Source: UBA1181 sp963619325 (GTDB taxonomy: Bacteria; Bacteroidota; Bacteroidia; Bacteroidales; Paludibacteraceae). Taken from it: 30,093 nt of DNA. Where the stretch lies: NCBI GenBank assembly GCA_963619325.1, contig CAVEVQ010000029.1, positions 1-30,093 of the forward strand. Reading direction: 5' to 3'. The position numbers and the translations under genes were made by a program. This document shows, piece after piece, positions 24,220 through 30,093 of this stretch (the first letter of the stretch is position 1; every line of letters begins with the position of its first letter). A model generated the notes under the pieces. It saw only the letters and a list, made by a program, of their open reading frames with translations. It did not search any database and was not told the DNA's origin.

Positions 24220-25332
24220 TTAAGAATGTTTTTTTACTTCTACGATGTGAGTCTGGGGCAATGTGGCATTCCTGACCTCCACTTGTTTAACCACGTTGTC
24301 TGCTAATTCGGCGAATGCTTTGCCTATGATGGTGTTCTCATCGCAGGCCACAGGGACACCGTTGTCTCCTCCCTCACAGATGCTTTGGACGATAGGAATC
24401 TGTCCGAGGAGTGGCAAGTCAAGTTGGTCTGCTAAGGTTTTACAACCTTCTTTGCCGAAGATATAATACTTATTCTCAGGTAATTCCATAGGGGTGAACC
24501 ATGCCATATTCTCCACTAATCCTAAGATAGGCACGTTGACTTTTTCTCCTTGGAACATGCTAATGCCTTTGCGTGCGTCTGCTAATGCCACTTGTTGAGG
24601 GGTGCTGACAACAATAGCACCTGTGATAGCGACTGTTTGCACCATCGTGAGGTGGATGTCGCTAGTCCCTGGTGGCAGATCTACGATGAAAAAATCTAGG
24701 TCGCCCCAGTTCGCATCCGAAATCAACTGCTTGAGGGCGTTGCTTGCCATTCCGCCACGCCAGAGCACGGCGTTCTCAGCGTTTACAAAGAACCCGATGG
24801 AGAGCATTTTAACTCCATACCTTTCTTCTGGACGAATCAGCTCGCGTCCGTTGACATCCTCAAGAATAGGTCGGGCGTCTTCCAAATCAAACATCTTGGG
24901 TATGGAAGGACCGAAAATATCTGCATCCAAAAGTCCGACTTTGTAGCCTTTCTTTGCTAAAGCGACTGCCAAATTGGATGAGACCGTCGATTTGCCGACG
25001 CCTCCTTTCCCAGAAGAGACTGCAATGATGTTTTTAACCTGTGGCAATAGCTTGTCTGGAGTTTGTGGCAATTCTGTTTTGAAACGAACATCGATGTTCC
25101 CCTTTATTTCTGCCTCTTCTCCAACGTAGGTGAGGATGGCTTGTTCTGCGGCCTTCACAAGCGATTTTGCGAATGGGTCATTAGGTTTCTCTAAAAGCAG
25201 AGAAAAGGAAATCTTATTCCCATCGATACGAATGTTGTCGTCGACCATGTTGGCGGTGACAATATCTTCGCCTGTGCCGGGGTAACGCACATGCTTGAGC
25301 GCATCTAATACTAACTGAGGATAAAAAGCCAT
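24220..25332 (-). CDS. mrp: Mrp/ApbC-type iron-sulfur cluster carrier P-loop ATPase
   Basis: The 370-residue cytosolic protein has an N-terminal MIP18/DUF59 domain (about 1-85) and a MinD-like P-loop ATPase domain (about 98-350). The deviant Walker A motif is SSGKGGVGKST (106-116, catalytic K114), followed by LLDADIFGPS and DLPPGTSDIHLT. Relatives bind an iron-sulfur cluster between monomers through a CxxC pair and hand it to apo-proteins. The region where that pair normally lies (ENMAWFTPMELPENKYYIFG) has no CxxC, only one cysteine a few residues later. I believe this is usual in Bacteroidales Mrp but could not check it. The start at 25332 lies just downstream of a -7 box. Confidence 0.9.
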   Translation of the reverse strand: MAFYPQLVLDALKHVRYPGTGEDIVTANMVDDNIRIDGNKISFSLLLEKPNDPFAKSLVKAAEQAILTYVGEEAEIKGNIDVRFKTELPQTPDKLLPQVKNIIAVSSGKGGVGKSTVSSNLAVALAKKGYKVGLLDADIFGPSIPKMFDLEDARPILEDVNGRELIRPEERYGVKMLSIGFFVNAENAVLWRGGMASNALKQLISDANWGDLDFFIVDLPPGTSDIHLTMVQTVAITGAIVVSTPQQVALADARKGISMFQGEKVNVPILGLVENMAWFTPMELPENKYYIFGKEGCKTLADQLDLPLLGQIPIVQSICEGGDNGVPVACDENTIIGKAFAELADNVVKQVEVRNATLPQTHIVEVKKHS

Positions 25333-25354
25333 AATTATATCTGTTTAGTGAGAA

Positions 25355-25362
25355 CAAAATTA
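25355..25362 (-). promoter_or_regulatory. -7 box for mrp (inverted partner of the ABC-exporter box)
   Basis: CAAAATTA on the top strand reads TAATTTTG on the bottom strand, matching TAnnTTTG, 23 bases before the mrp start. It is an exact inverted copy of the box at 25378-25385. Confidence 0.5.
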
Positions 25363-25377
25363 CAAATTATATTTGCT

Positions 25378-25385
25378 TAATTTTG
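25378..25385 (+). promoter_or_regulatory. -7 box for the ABC exporter
   Basis: TAATTTTG matches TAnnTTTG, 50 bases before the ATG at 25435. It faces away from the mrp box only 15 bases to its left, so the two promoters would overlap. Confidence 0.5.
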
Positions 25386-25434
25386 TGGTATGTGAAAAAG
25401 AATGAAAATATTAACTTAATCTTACCAATCATAG

Positions 25435-27231
25435 ATGAACCTAATACAATTATTTAAAAATTTGAAAAAATATGTTGCTCCTTATAAATGGTATGTGGTG
25501 GCAACATTACTTTTGACCTTGATAGGGTCTTGTATGGCCCAGGTGAATGCGGTAGTATTAGACTGGGCTGTCGATTCTATAAATGCGCATATCACCTCGG
25601 GAGGCGGTTGGGATGGCAAAGCGTTGCATATAGTCACCTTGATCGCGATCGTCCTTTTGTCGAAAGAGGTCTTGTCTGCGTTTATCAAGTTCTTCCAGAA
25701 TTTCTTTGGGGAAAAGATAAGGATTTTTGTGTCGAAGGATTTGTCGTTGGCGGTTATCAATAAGGTGTTGAAATTTAGAGTGGCTTTTTTCTCCGCCACC
25801 GACAATGAACCAGGGAAACTGCAAACGCGTATAGATCAGGGTATTAGCAGTCTGTCAAGGACTGTGCAGAATTTCTTCATTGATTTGTTGCCCCTTTTCC
25901 TAAGTGCGATCCTGGCATTGGTGTTGATGTTTAGGGCAAATGTATGGGTCGGCCTGACGGCTATGACTATTGTTCCTATCTATTTTGTCATTACGGTCAG
26001 ACAAGCGAAAAAGCTCAAGGGATGGCGTCAGAATATGCGAAGGGAGAGAGAGTCGAAAAGTCATGGTATCATGAATATCCTTGAATCGATCACTGTGATA
26101 AAATCTTTCAATAGGGAAAAGATAGAGGAGGATAAGCAGGCGGCTATTCAAGATAAACTGACTGGCAACCAGATGTCTACGAGAAAGACAAGTTTTTGGT
26201 ATGATGGACTGAAAAGTTTCTTCCAACAGATCGGGACAGTGGCGATTATCATCCTTACTGCGTATTTGGTGCTGACAGATTATCCTGGCATGACGATTGG
26301 AAAAATTATGTATCATGTGATGTTGTTCAATAATGTGGTGGCTCCGATCATGCAGTTGCATCGTATTTTTGACGATATGAATGATGCGTTGATATATGCT
26401 GACGGATTCTTTGGAATCTTGAACAACGAGAAGGACATTGAGGAGACAGGGAAATACCGTCCTGCGAAGGTGGAAGGAAACATTGAAATCAGCAAAGTTG
26501 ATTTTACCTATCCTAATGGAACGAAAGCGTTGCACAATATCAATATGAGGATAGAAAAAGGTAAAATAACGGCGTTTGTCGGGTTGTCGGGTGCAGGAAA
26601 GAGTACGATTGTCAACTTGTTGGACAAATTTTATAAGCCGGATTGTGGGGCTATCAAATTGGATGGTGTCGATCTGAATGAGTATGACACGCAGTATTTA
26701 CGCGATAATATCGGGTTGGTGTTGCAAAAGAATCACATCTTTGACGGAACAATAGCTGAGAATATCTTGTATGGTAATCCGAATGCGACGATAGAAGATG
26801 TGTATGATGCGGCGAAAAAGTCTTTTCTGTATGATCAAGTGATGTCGCTGCCAAACAAATTTGATAGTAAGGCGACGATGTTGTCGGGTGGCCAGCAACA
26901 GCGAATTGCGATAGCAAGAATGTTCTTGAAGAATCCTCCGATCATCTTTTTAGATGAACCGACAGCTAGTTTAGACGCGGTGGCAACCGAGCAGATCAAA
27001 AATAGTATAGATGCTATCAAGCAGAACCGAACGGTGATTATCATTTCGCACAGCATTTCGCAGATCATTGATAGCGATATGATTTATGTGTTGCAGAACG
27101 GCCGAGTAGAGCAAGGTGGAACTCCCGATGAAGTCTATAAAGAAGGTGGTGTTTATAAGGAGATTATGGACGCTTCAGCACGCAGTCTGAATATTGAGAA
27201 GATTGCTAAGACGATAGAGGGGGGAGAGTAG
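25435..27231 (+). CDS. ABC exporter, fused membrane and ATPase domains (half-transporter)
   Basis: The 598-residue protein has a type IV ABC membrane domain with about six helices (roughly 18-330) followed by a nucleotide-binding domain (about 348-590). Walker A is GLSGAGKST (383-391, K389), the Q-loop is around VLQKNHIFDG (429-438), the signature is LSGGQ (483-487), Walker B with catalytic glutamate is IIFLDE (503-508), and the H-loop is IIISHS. It would work as a homodimer or with a partner and export lipids, peptides or drugs; the substrate is unknown. It diverges from mrp over a 102-base region and is followed by a strong terminator, so it is probably monocistronic. Confidence 0.92.
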   Translation: MNLIQLFKNLKKYVAPYKWYVVATLLLTLIGSCMAQVNAVVLDWAVDSINAHITSGGGWDGKALHIVTLIAIVLLSKEVLSAFIKFFQNFFGEKIRIFVSKDLSLAVINKVLKFRVAFFSATDNEPGKLQTRIDQGISSLSRTVQNFFIDLLPLFLSAILALVLMFRANVWVGLTAMTIVPIYFVITVRQAKKLKGWRQNMRRERESKSHGIMNILESITVIKSFNREKIEEDKQAAIQDKLTGNQMSTRKTSFWYDGLKSFFQQIGTVAIIILTAYLVLTDYPGMTIGKIMYHVMLFNNVVAPIMQLHRIFDDMNDALIYADGFFGILNNEKDIEETGKYRPAKVEGNIEISKVDFTYPNGTKALHNINMRIEKGKITAFVGLSGAGKSTIVNLLDKFYKPDCGAIKLDGVDLNEYDTQYLRDNIGLVLQKNHIFDGTIAENILYGNPNATIEDVYDAAKKSFLYDQVMSLPNKFDSKATMLSGGQQQRIAIARMFLKNPPIIFLDEPTASLDAVATEQIKNSIDAIKQNRTVIIISHSISQIIDSDMIYVLQNGRVEQGGTPDEVYKEGGVYKEIMDASARSLNIEKIAKTIEGGE

Positions 27232-27256
27232 ACTGGATTTTTGCGGTAAATATAGT

Positions 27257-27287
27257 AGTCTGGGTATTTATTACTCAGACTTTTTTT
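27257..27287 (+). terminator. Intrinsic terminator after the ABC exporter
   Basis: AGTCTGGGTA (27257-27266) pairs with TACTCAGACT (27272-27281) with one G-T wobble, around a TTTAT loop. A run of seven T ends at 27287. It separates the exporter from the A+T-rich lipoprotein operon. Confidence 0.88.
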
Positions 27288-27376
27288 GTCGTGTTTACAT
27301 CACAAAAATCAGACGAACTATTAAAAATAAAAAAACAATGTACACATGGTTTTTTTATACGAAATGGCAATTTATT

Positions 27377-27407
27377 ATTGCAAATTTAAAATATAGGGCT
27401 ATCTTTG
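27377..27407 (+). promoter_or_regulatory. Promoter of the CDC-like lipoprotein operon
   Basis: A perfect -7 box TATCTTTG (27400-27407) lies 19 bases after ATTG (27377-27380), which keeps the TTG core of the -33 consensus. The start codon is 25 bases downstream. This is the best two-part promoter in the window and shows that the operon is read independently. Confidence 0.75.
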
Positions 27408-27432
27408 CGACTCGAATTTAAAATTATTTATT

Positions 27433-29130
27433 ATGAATAGGAAATTTTCAAGATTGGTTCTACTATTTATTATGTTAAGTTTGGTTGGATGTAAGAAAGA
27501 TGAGGCAATTTCATCTACGGAAAGTGGTGAAATGGATAACTTCATCCTTTCGTTAGGCAATCCGATACAAAGCACTCCTGGCCAAGAGCAGATAGGAGAT
27601 GTACTGAAGGAAATTGATAGTTCAACGCAGTTGTATTGCGAGTGTCGCAAGTATAAAGCTAATGAGGAATTTAGTGAGTTGAGGCTTTTAGATCCAACAT
27701 CTTCTGTGATATATCCAGGAAGTATTATAGATGCGAAATCGGTAACCGATGGTTCTTACCGTCAAATTGTTTTAGATAGAGCACCTATGAGAATGTCTAC
27801 AAATCTTCCTTTTTTTGATAATGATAATGCGGTAACAGTTGAAGATCCGTCTTTGTCGAATGTAAGAAGTGCCATAAAAAAAATGATATATGACTCAAAC
27901 ATAACAGGAAGCAATGTCGCTGATATGACGTTTGAGATAGTTGATGTTTACTCTGAAGAGCAGTTGGGACTTGCTATAGGCTGTAACTTCAAAGCAGGTG
28001 AGTTTGGTGCGATTGGTACTAAATTTGATTTTACGAATAAAGAGACAAATACAAAATTGCTCTTGAAATTCATACAAGTCTATTACGATGTGTCTGTTGA
28101 TGCCCCTTCTTCCCCATCTAAATTTTTTAAGAAGAGCGTTACCGTTGATGATTTCAAAAGTGCTTTGGGCGGAAACAATGTAGTTCCTGTGTATGTGTCA
28201 AATGTAAAATATGGTAGAGTCGCATATTTTGCAATAGAAAGTAGTGAGAGTAGAGACTCTGTATATAGTTATACATACGCAACTGTTAATCAGGGTAGAT
28301 TTAGTACTGATGATTCTGTTCGGATTTGTAAAAACGATTTTTCAAAGAAAATTAAAATCTCAGGAACAATCATTGGTGGTTCGGGATCGGATGCTGCAAA
28401 AAGTGTATCTTTAGACGGAATGGCAGGTCTTTTAGGATTTATAAATAATGGTGGTAAATTCAGCAAGACATCACCAGGAGCCCCCATCGCCTATACTTTG
28501 ACCAGACTTTCTGACAATTCCGTTTTCAACGTGGTAAGCGGAAGTGAATTTGTAGCTCGAAAATGTACACCTTTGGAAGGGTTGATTGTTCCAAGTTATT
28601 TTTATGGTTCAGAGGGTAACGACAACGATGTCTATGGTACCATAACTGCGCAGATTGGATATGGAGACGATTTAGAAGGGGAAAAAATATACTTATTCAA
28701 TGCAGATCGTGATAACAGATTATATGTTGAAAAGGGAGCTACGATCGGTATTGATTCTAAATATTATGAAGGAGATAAATTAAATTTGGATTATGATAGA
28801 CTTGAAGATGCATTCATAGAGGTAGAAGCAAAGTTAATGGATTATGATGAACAGTGTTGTACTCGATGGACTGCAAATTATGATGATTCGTATAATGTTG
28901 TGAAAAACAGATTTTATTTAAAAAATATTGATTTTAAAAAGAAAAAATCTGTTTATTATAATATGGAAAATGATGGGACACTTACAATGTTAATATCAAG
29001 TACAACGGAGTATAATTCAGGACATAAAGAGTATAGGAAAGGAAAGACAAAACATAATGACAAATGGGATGATAATAATCTTGTGATAAAATTCGGATTT
29101 AAAATAAATGTTAAAACGTTAAGCAAATGA
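27433..29130 (+). CDS. CDC-like (CDCL) pore-forming lipoprotein, thiol-activated cytolysin family
   Basis: The 565-residue protein has a lipoprotein signal ending LVGC (C20) and a mature start C-K-K-D-E that resembles the Bacteroidota surface-export signal. Residues 92-365 can be aligned by eye with perfringolysin-type cytolysins: SVIYPGSIIDA (91-101), RAPMRMSTNLP (116-126), IQVYYDVSVDAP (214-225), YVSNVKYGR (254-262), and TIIGGSGSD (312-320) with the diglycine at 315-316 that allows domain 3 to unfold, then PIAYTL (351-356). The C-terminal part (about 385-565) does not align and lacks the Trp-rich undecapeptide ECTGLAWEWWR, so cholesterol is an unlikely target; it may be a beta-sandwich binding domain. 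Its last bases overlap the next gene (ATGA). The codons are A+T-rich. Known Bacteroides CDCLs are two-component antibacterial toxins; a second CDCL subunit is not in the window. Confidence 0.85.
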   Translation: MNRKFSRLVLLFIMLSLVGCKKDEAISSTESGEMDNFILSLGNPIQSTPGQEQIGDVLKEIDSSTQLYCECRKYKANEEFSELRLLDPTSSVIYPGSIIDAKSVTDGSYRQIVLDRAPMRMSTNLPFFDNDNAVTVEDPSLSNVRSAIKKMIYDSNITGSNVADMTFEIVDVYSEEQLGLAIGCNFKAGEFGAIGTKFDFTNKETNTKLLLKFIQVYYDVSVDAPSSPSKFFKKSVTVDDFKSALGGNNVVPVYVSNVKYGRVAYFAIESSESRDSVYSYTYATVNQGRFSTDDSVRICKNDFSKKIKISGTIIGGSGSDAAKSVSLDGMAGLLGFINNGGKFSKTSPGAPIAYTLTRLSDNSVFNVVSGSEFVARKCTPLEGLIVPSYFYGSEGNDNDVYGTITAQIGYGDDLEGEKIYLFNADRDNRLYVEKGATIGIDSKYYEGDKLNLDYDRLEDAFIEVEAKLMDYDEQCCTRWTANYDDSYNVVKNRFYLKNIDFKKKKSVYYNMENDGTLTMLISSTTEYNSGHKEYRKGKTKHNDKWDDNNLVIKFGFKINVKTLSK

Positions 29131-29825
29131 GAAAGTTGATTTGTGTTGCATTTTCAATAATGCTTATTGTGTCAAGTGCCTGCAAAAAAGAAGATGTGGA
29201 TGATGAAAAGAATTCAAGCAAAGAAGATTTGGAGTCAATTGTATCATCAAGTATCTTGTTGTATGATATTTCATCAAACTTAGAAAATACCTTCTATAAT
29301 ATAATGGATGATACGCTGTTCATAAGAGATAGCAGAATGACGATAGAGACTCCATTTGATATAGCATACGGATTGTTGGATTCCGATAACAGAACTAAAT
29401 ATGACAGTAAGTTCTTCCTTGGTTCTCCAAGTTCAAAAATGTTGAAATACCAATTTTCCCAATTGCCGTATCCGACACCATCGTATACTTGTAAAAACTC
29501 GATTACGTTCTATGAAATGGCAGACCGATTTACTTGGGAGGCTTTTGATACAATCACTTGTACGCAGACCTTATATGATTGGTTTGGAAGTAAATGTATT
29601 GTGAGGAACAGTGACAATCAGACTGATGTGATTTATTCGGATACGTATGCGTTTACTCCTGACAAAATTTATATGTTTCAACTTAGTAATGGTTTATTTG
29701 GAGCAATGCACATTGGATCTTCTGGTTGGACGGAACTTTTGGAAGGGAAAAGGTATAACATCCGACTTGACTTCAAAACAGTCAATAGAAAAGACCCTGA
29801 TTACCCTAAAATTTTGAAACATTGA
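29127..29825 (+). CDS. Small lipoprotein coupled to the CDC-like gene; candidate immunity or partner protein
   Basis: I do not recognise a family. The 232-residue product has a lipoprotein signal ending VSSAC (C19), then K-K-E-D and more acidic residues, an apparent surface-export signal shared with its neighbour. The mature part is polar and rich in Tyr, Phe, Ser and Asp, with no membrane segment, and looks like a mixed or beta-rich globular domain. Its start overlaps the toxin-like gene by four bases (ATGA), so the two are translated together. Bacteroides that make CDCL toxins have been reported to protect themselves with a surface lipoprotein; this gene is well placed for that role. It could instead be a pore partner or receptor-binding factor. 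No residue-level evidence decides. Confidence 0.75.
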   Translation: MRKLICVAFSIMLIVSSACKKEDVDDEKNSSKEDLESIVSSSILLYDISSNLENTFYNIMDDTLFIRDSRMTIETPFDIAYGLLDSDNRTKYDSKFFLGSPSSKMLKYQFSQLPYPTPSYTCKNSITFYEMADRFTWEAFDTITCTQTLYDWFGSKCIVRNSDNQTDVIYSDTYAFTPDKIYMFQLSNGLFGAMHIGSSGWTELLEGKRYNIRLDFKTVNRKDPDYPKILKH

Positions 29826-29870
29826 TAATATCGGACGTTAGGAAGTTTTTTAATTCTAACTCATAAGGAA

Positions 29871-29914
29871 GAAATGGACTTTTGGCTAATCGCCGAAAGT
29901 CCATTTCCTTTGTT
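29871..29914 (+). terminator. Strong terminator after the CDC-like lipoprotein operon
   Basis: A 16-bp stem with one G-T wobble begins at 29871 (GAAATGGACTTTTGGC) and pairs with GCCGAAAGTCCATTTC ending at 29907, around a TAATC loop. The following CTTTGTTT is a moderate T-tract. It lies 45 bases after the second lipoprotein stop. Confidence 0.8.
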
Positions 29915-29957
29915 TCTAATTATTGCTGTCCGCTAAAACTTTTTGAACCCGCAAAAG

Positions 29958-29993
29958 ATAGGGCTGGATTCCTCGCCTGGAATTCAGCCCTAT
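29958..29993 (+). terminator. Hairpin in the IS leader, likely blocking read-through
   Basis: ATAGGGCTGGATTCC (29958-29972) pairs with GGAATTCAGCCCTAT (29979-29993) with one G-T wobble, around a six-base loop. It sits between the candidate IS end and the transposase start. Such hairpins commonly shield transposase genes from transcription entering from outside. A TACTTTTG -7-like box follows at 29998-30005. Confidence 0.65.
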
Positions 29994-30029
29994 TTGTTAC
30001 TTTTGTTTTTGCACATAAAAAAAGCAACG

Positions 30030-30093
30030 ATGAACAAAAGTACACATTTTATCGGACAGCCGATGTATGGTCAGCTGATAAATTTGCTCAACA
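30030..30093 (+). CDS. IS4-family transposase, N-terminus only (DUF4372 type)
   Basis: Only 21 residues are present before the window ends. MNKSTHFIGQP, then YGQLINLLN is the characteristic start of Bacteroidota IS4-family transposases with an N-terminal DUF4372 domain. The DDE catalytic part is not visible, so activity cannot be judged. The ATG lies 25 bases after a TACTTTTG -7-like box (29998-30005) inside the candidate IS end. Confidence 0.7.
   Translation, partial: MNKSTHFIGQPMYGQLINLLN

Larger units (their letters stand above)
29926..30093 (+). mobile_element. Left end of an IS4-type insertion sequence (cut by the window)
   Basis: The first 21 residues of a transposase lie at the right edge and a long hairpin precedes them. 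A candidate left terminal sequence starts near CTGTCCGCTAAAAC at 29926. The same eight bases reappear inverted as CGGACAGC at 30053-30060, inside the transposase start. The right end and target duplication are outside the window, so the exact boundary is not proven. Confidence 0.55.

Noticed and set aside
27433..29130. The pore-former as a MACPF protein of the BSAP type
   Set aside because: It lacks the MACPF signature Y/W-G-T/S-H-F/Y-x6-G-G, and the order of motifs matches cytolysins of the CDC family instead.

Overview
The window comes from a Bacteroidales-type member of the Bacteroidota. The protein relatives point that way (Bacteroides-like threonine synthase, Mrp and OmpA/beta-propeller lipoproteins, a probable DUF3256 protein). 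So do the promoters, which carry TAnnTTTG -7 boxes in place of sigma70 boxes, and the near absence of strong Shine-Dalgarno sites. Most of the window is ordinary chromosomal housekeeping with intact reading frames. No rRNA, tRNA or CRISPR array was seen.

Layout. 1-483: 3' end of a G+C-rich, surface-type paralogous-domain protein, then a bidirectional terminator. 803-4032 (+): thrC, hisH, hisF and a NUDIX hydrolase in one tight run, without hisA. 4140-6200 (-): HelD-like helicase. 6603-11793 (+): proC, an AMP-forming acyl-CoA synthetase, proB, proA (the complete glutamate-to-proline route) and a small GlsB/YeaQ-type membrane protein, closed by a clear terminator. 12015-12977 (+): bile acid:sodium symporter-family transporter. 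13126-24110 (-): a 1428-residue acyl-CoA dehydratase activase fusion, murI, xseB, a PorE-like lipoprotein, thiL, a probable DUF3256 protein, an EamA transporter and a YciO/Sua5-type protein. 24220-25332 (-) and 25435-27231 (+): divergent mrp and an ABC exporter.

The accessory end (about 27290-30093) is the most interesting part. It has its own promoter, is markedly A+T-rich, and encodes two translationally coupled lipoproteins. The first (27433-29130) aligns by eye along most of its length with the pore-forming core of cholesterol-dependent cytolysins, including the diglycine before the second half of domain 3, but it has no tryptophan-rich undecapeptide. The second (29127-29825) is an unrecognised lipoprotein. 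Both start their mature chain with Cys-Lys-Lys followed by two acidic residues, which resembles the Bacteroidota surface-export signal. I read this as a CDC-like (CDCL) interbacterial toxin unit with a candidate immunity or partner lipoprotein. A strong terminator follows, and then the left end of an IS4-type insertion sequence whose transposase runs off the window.
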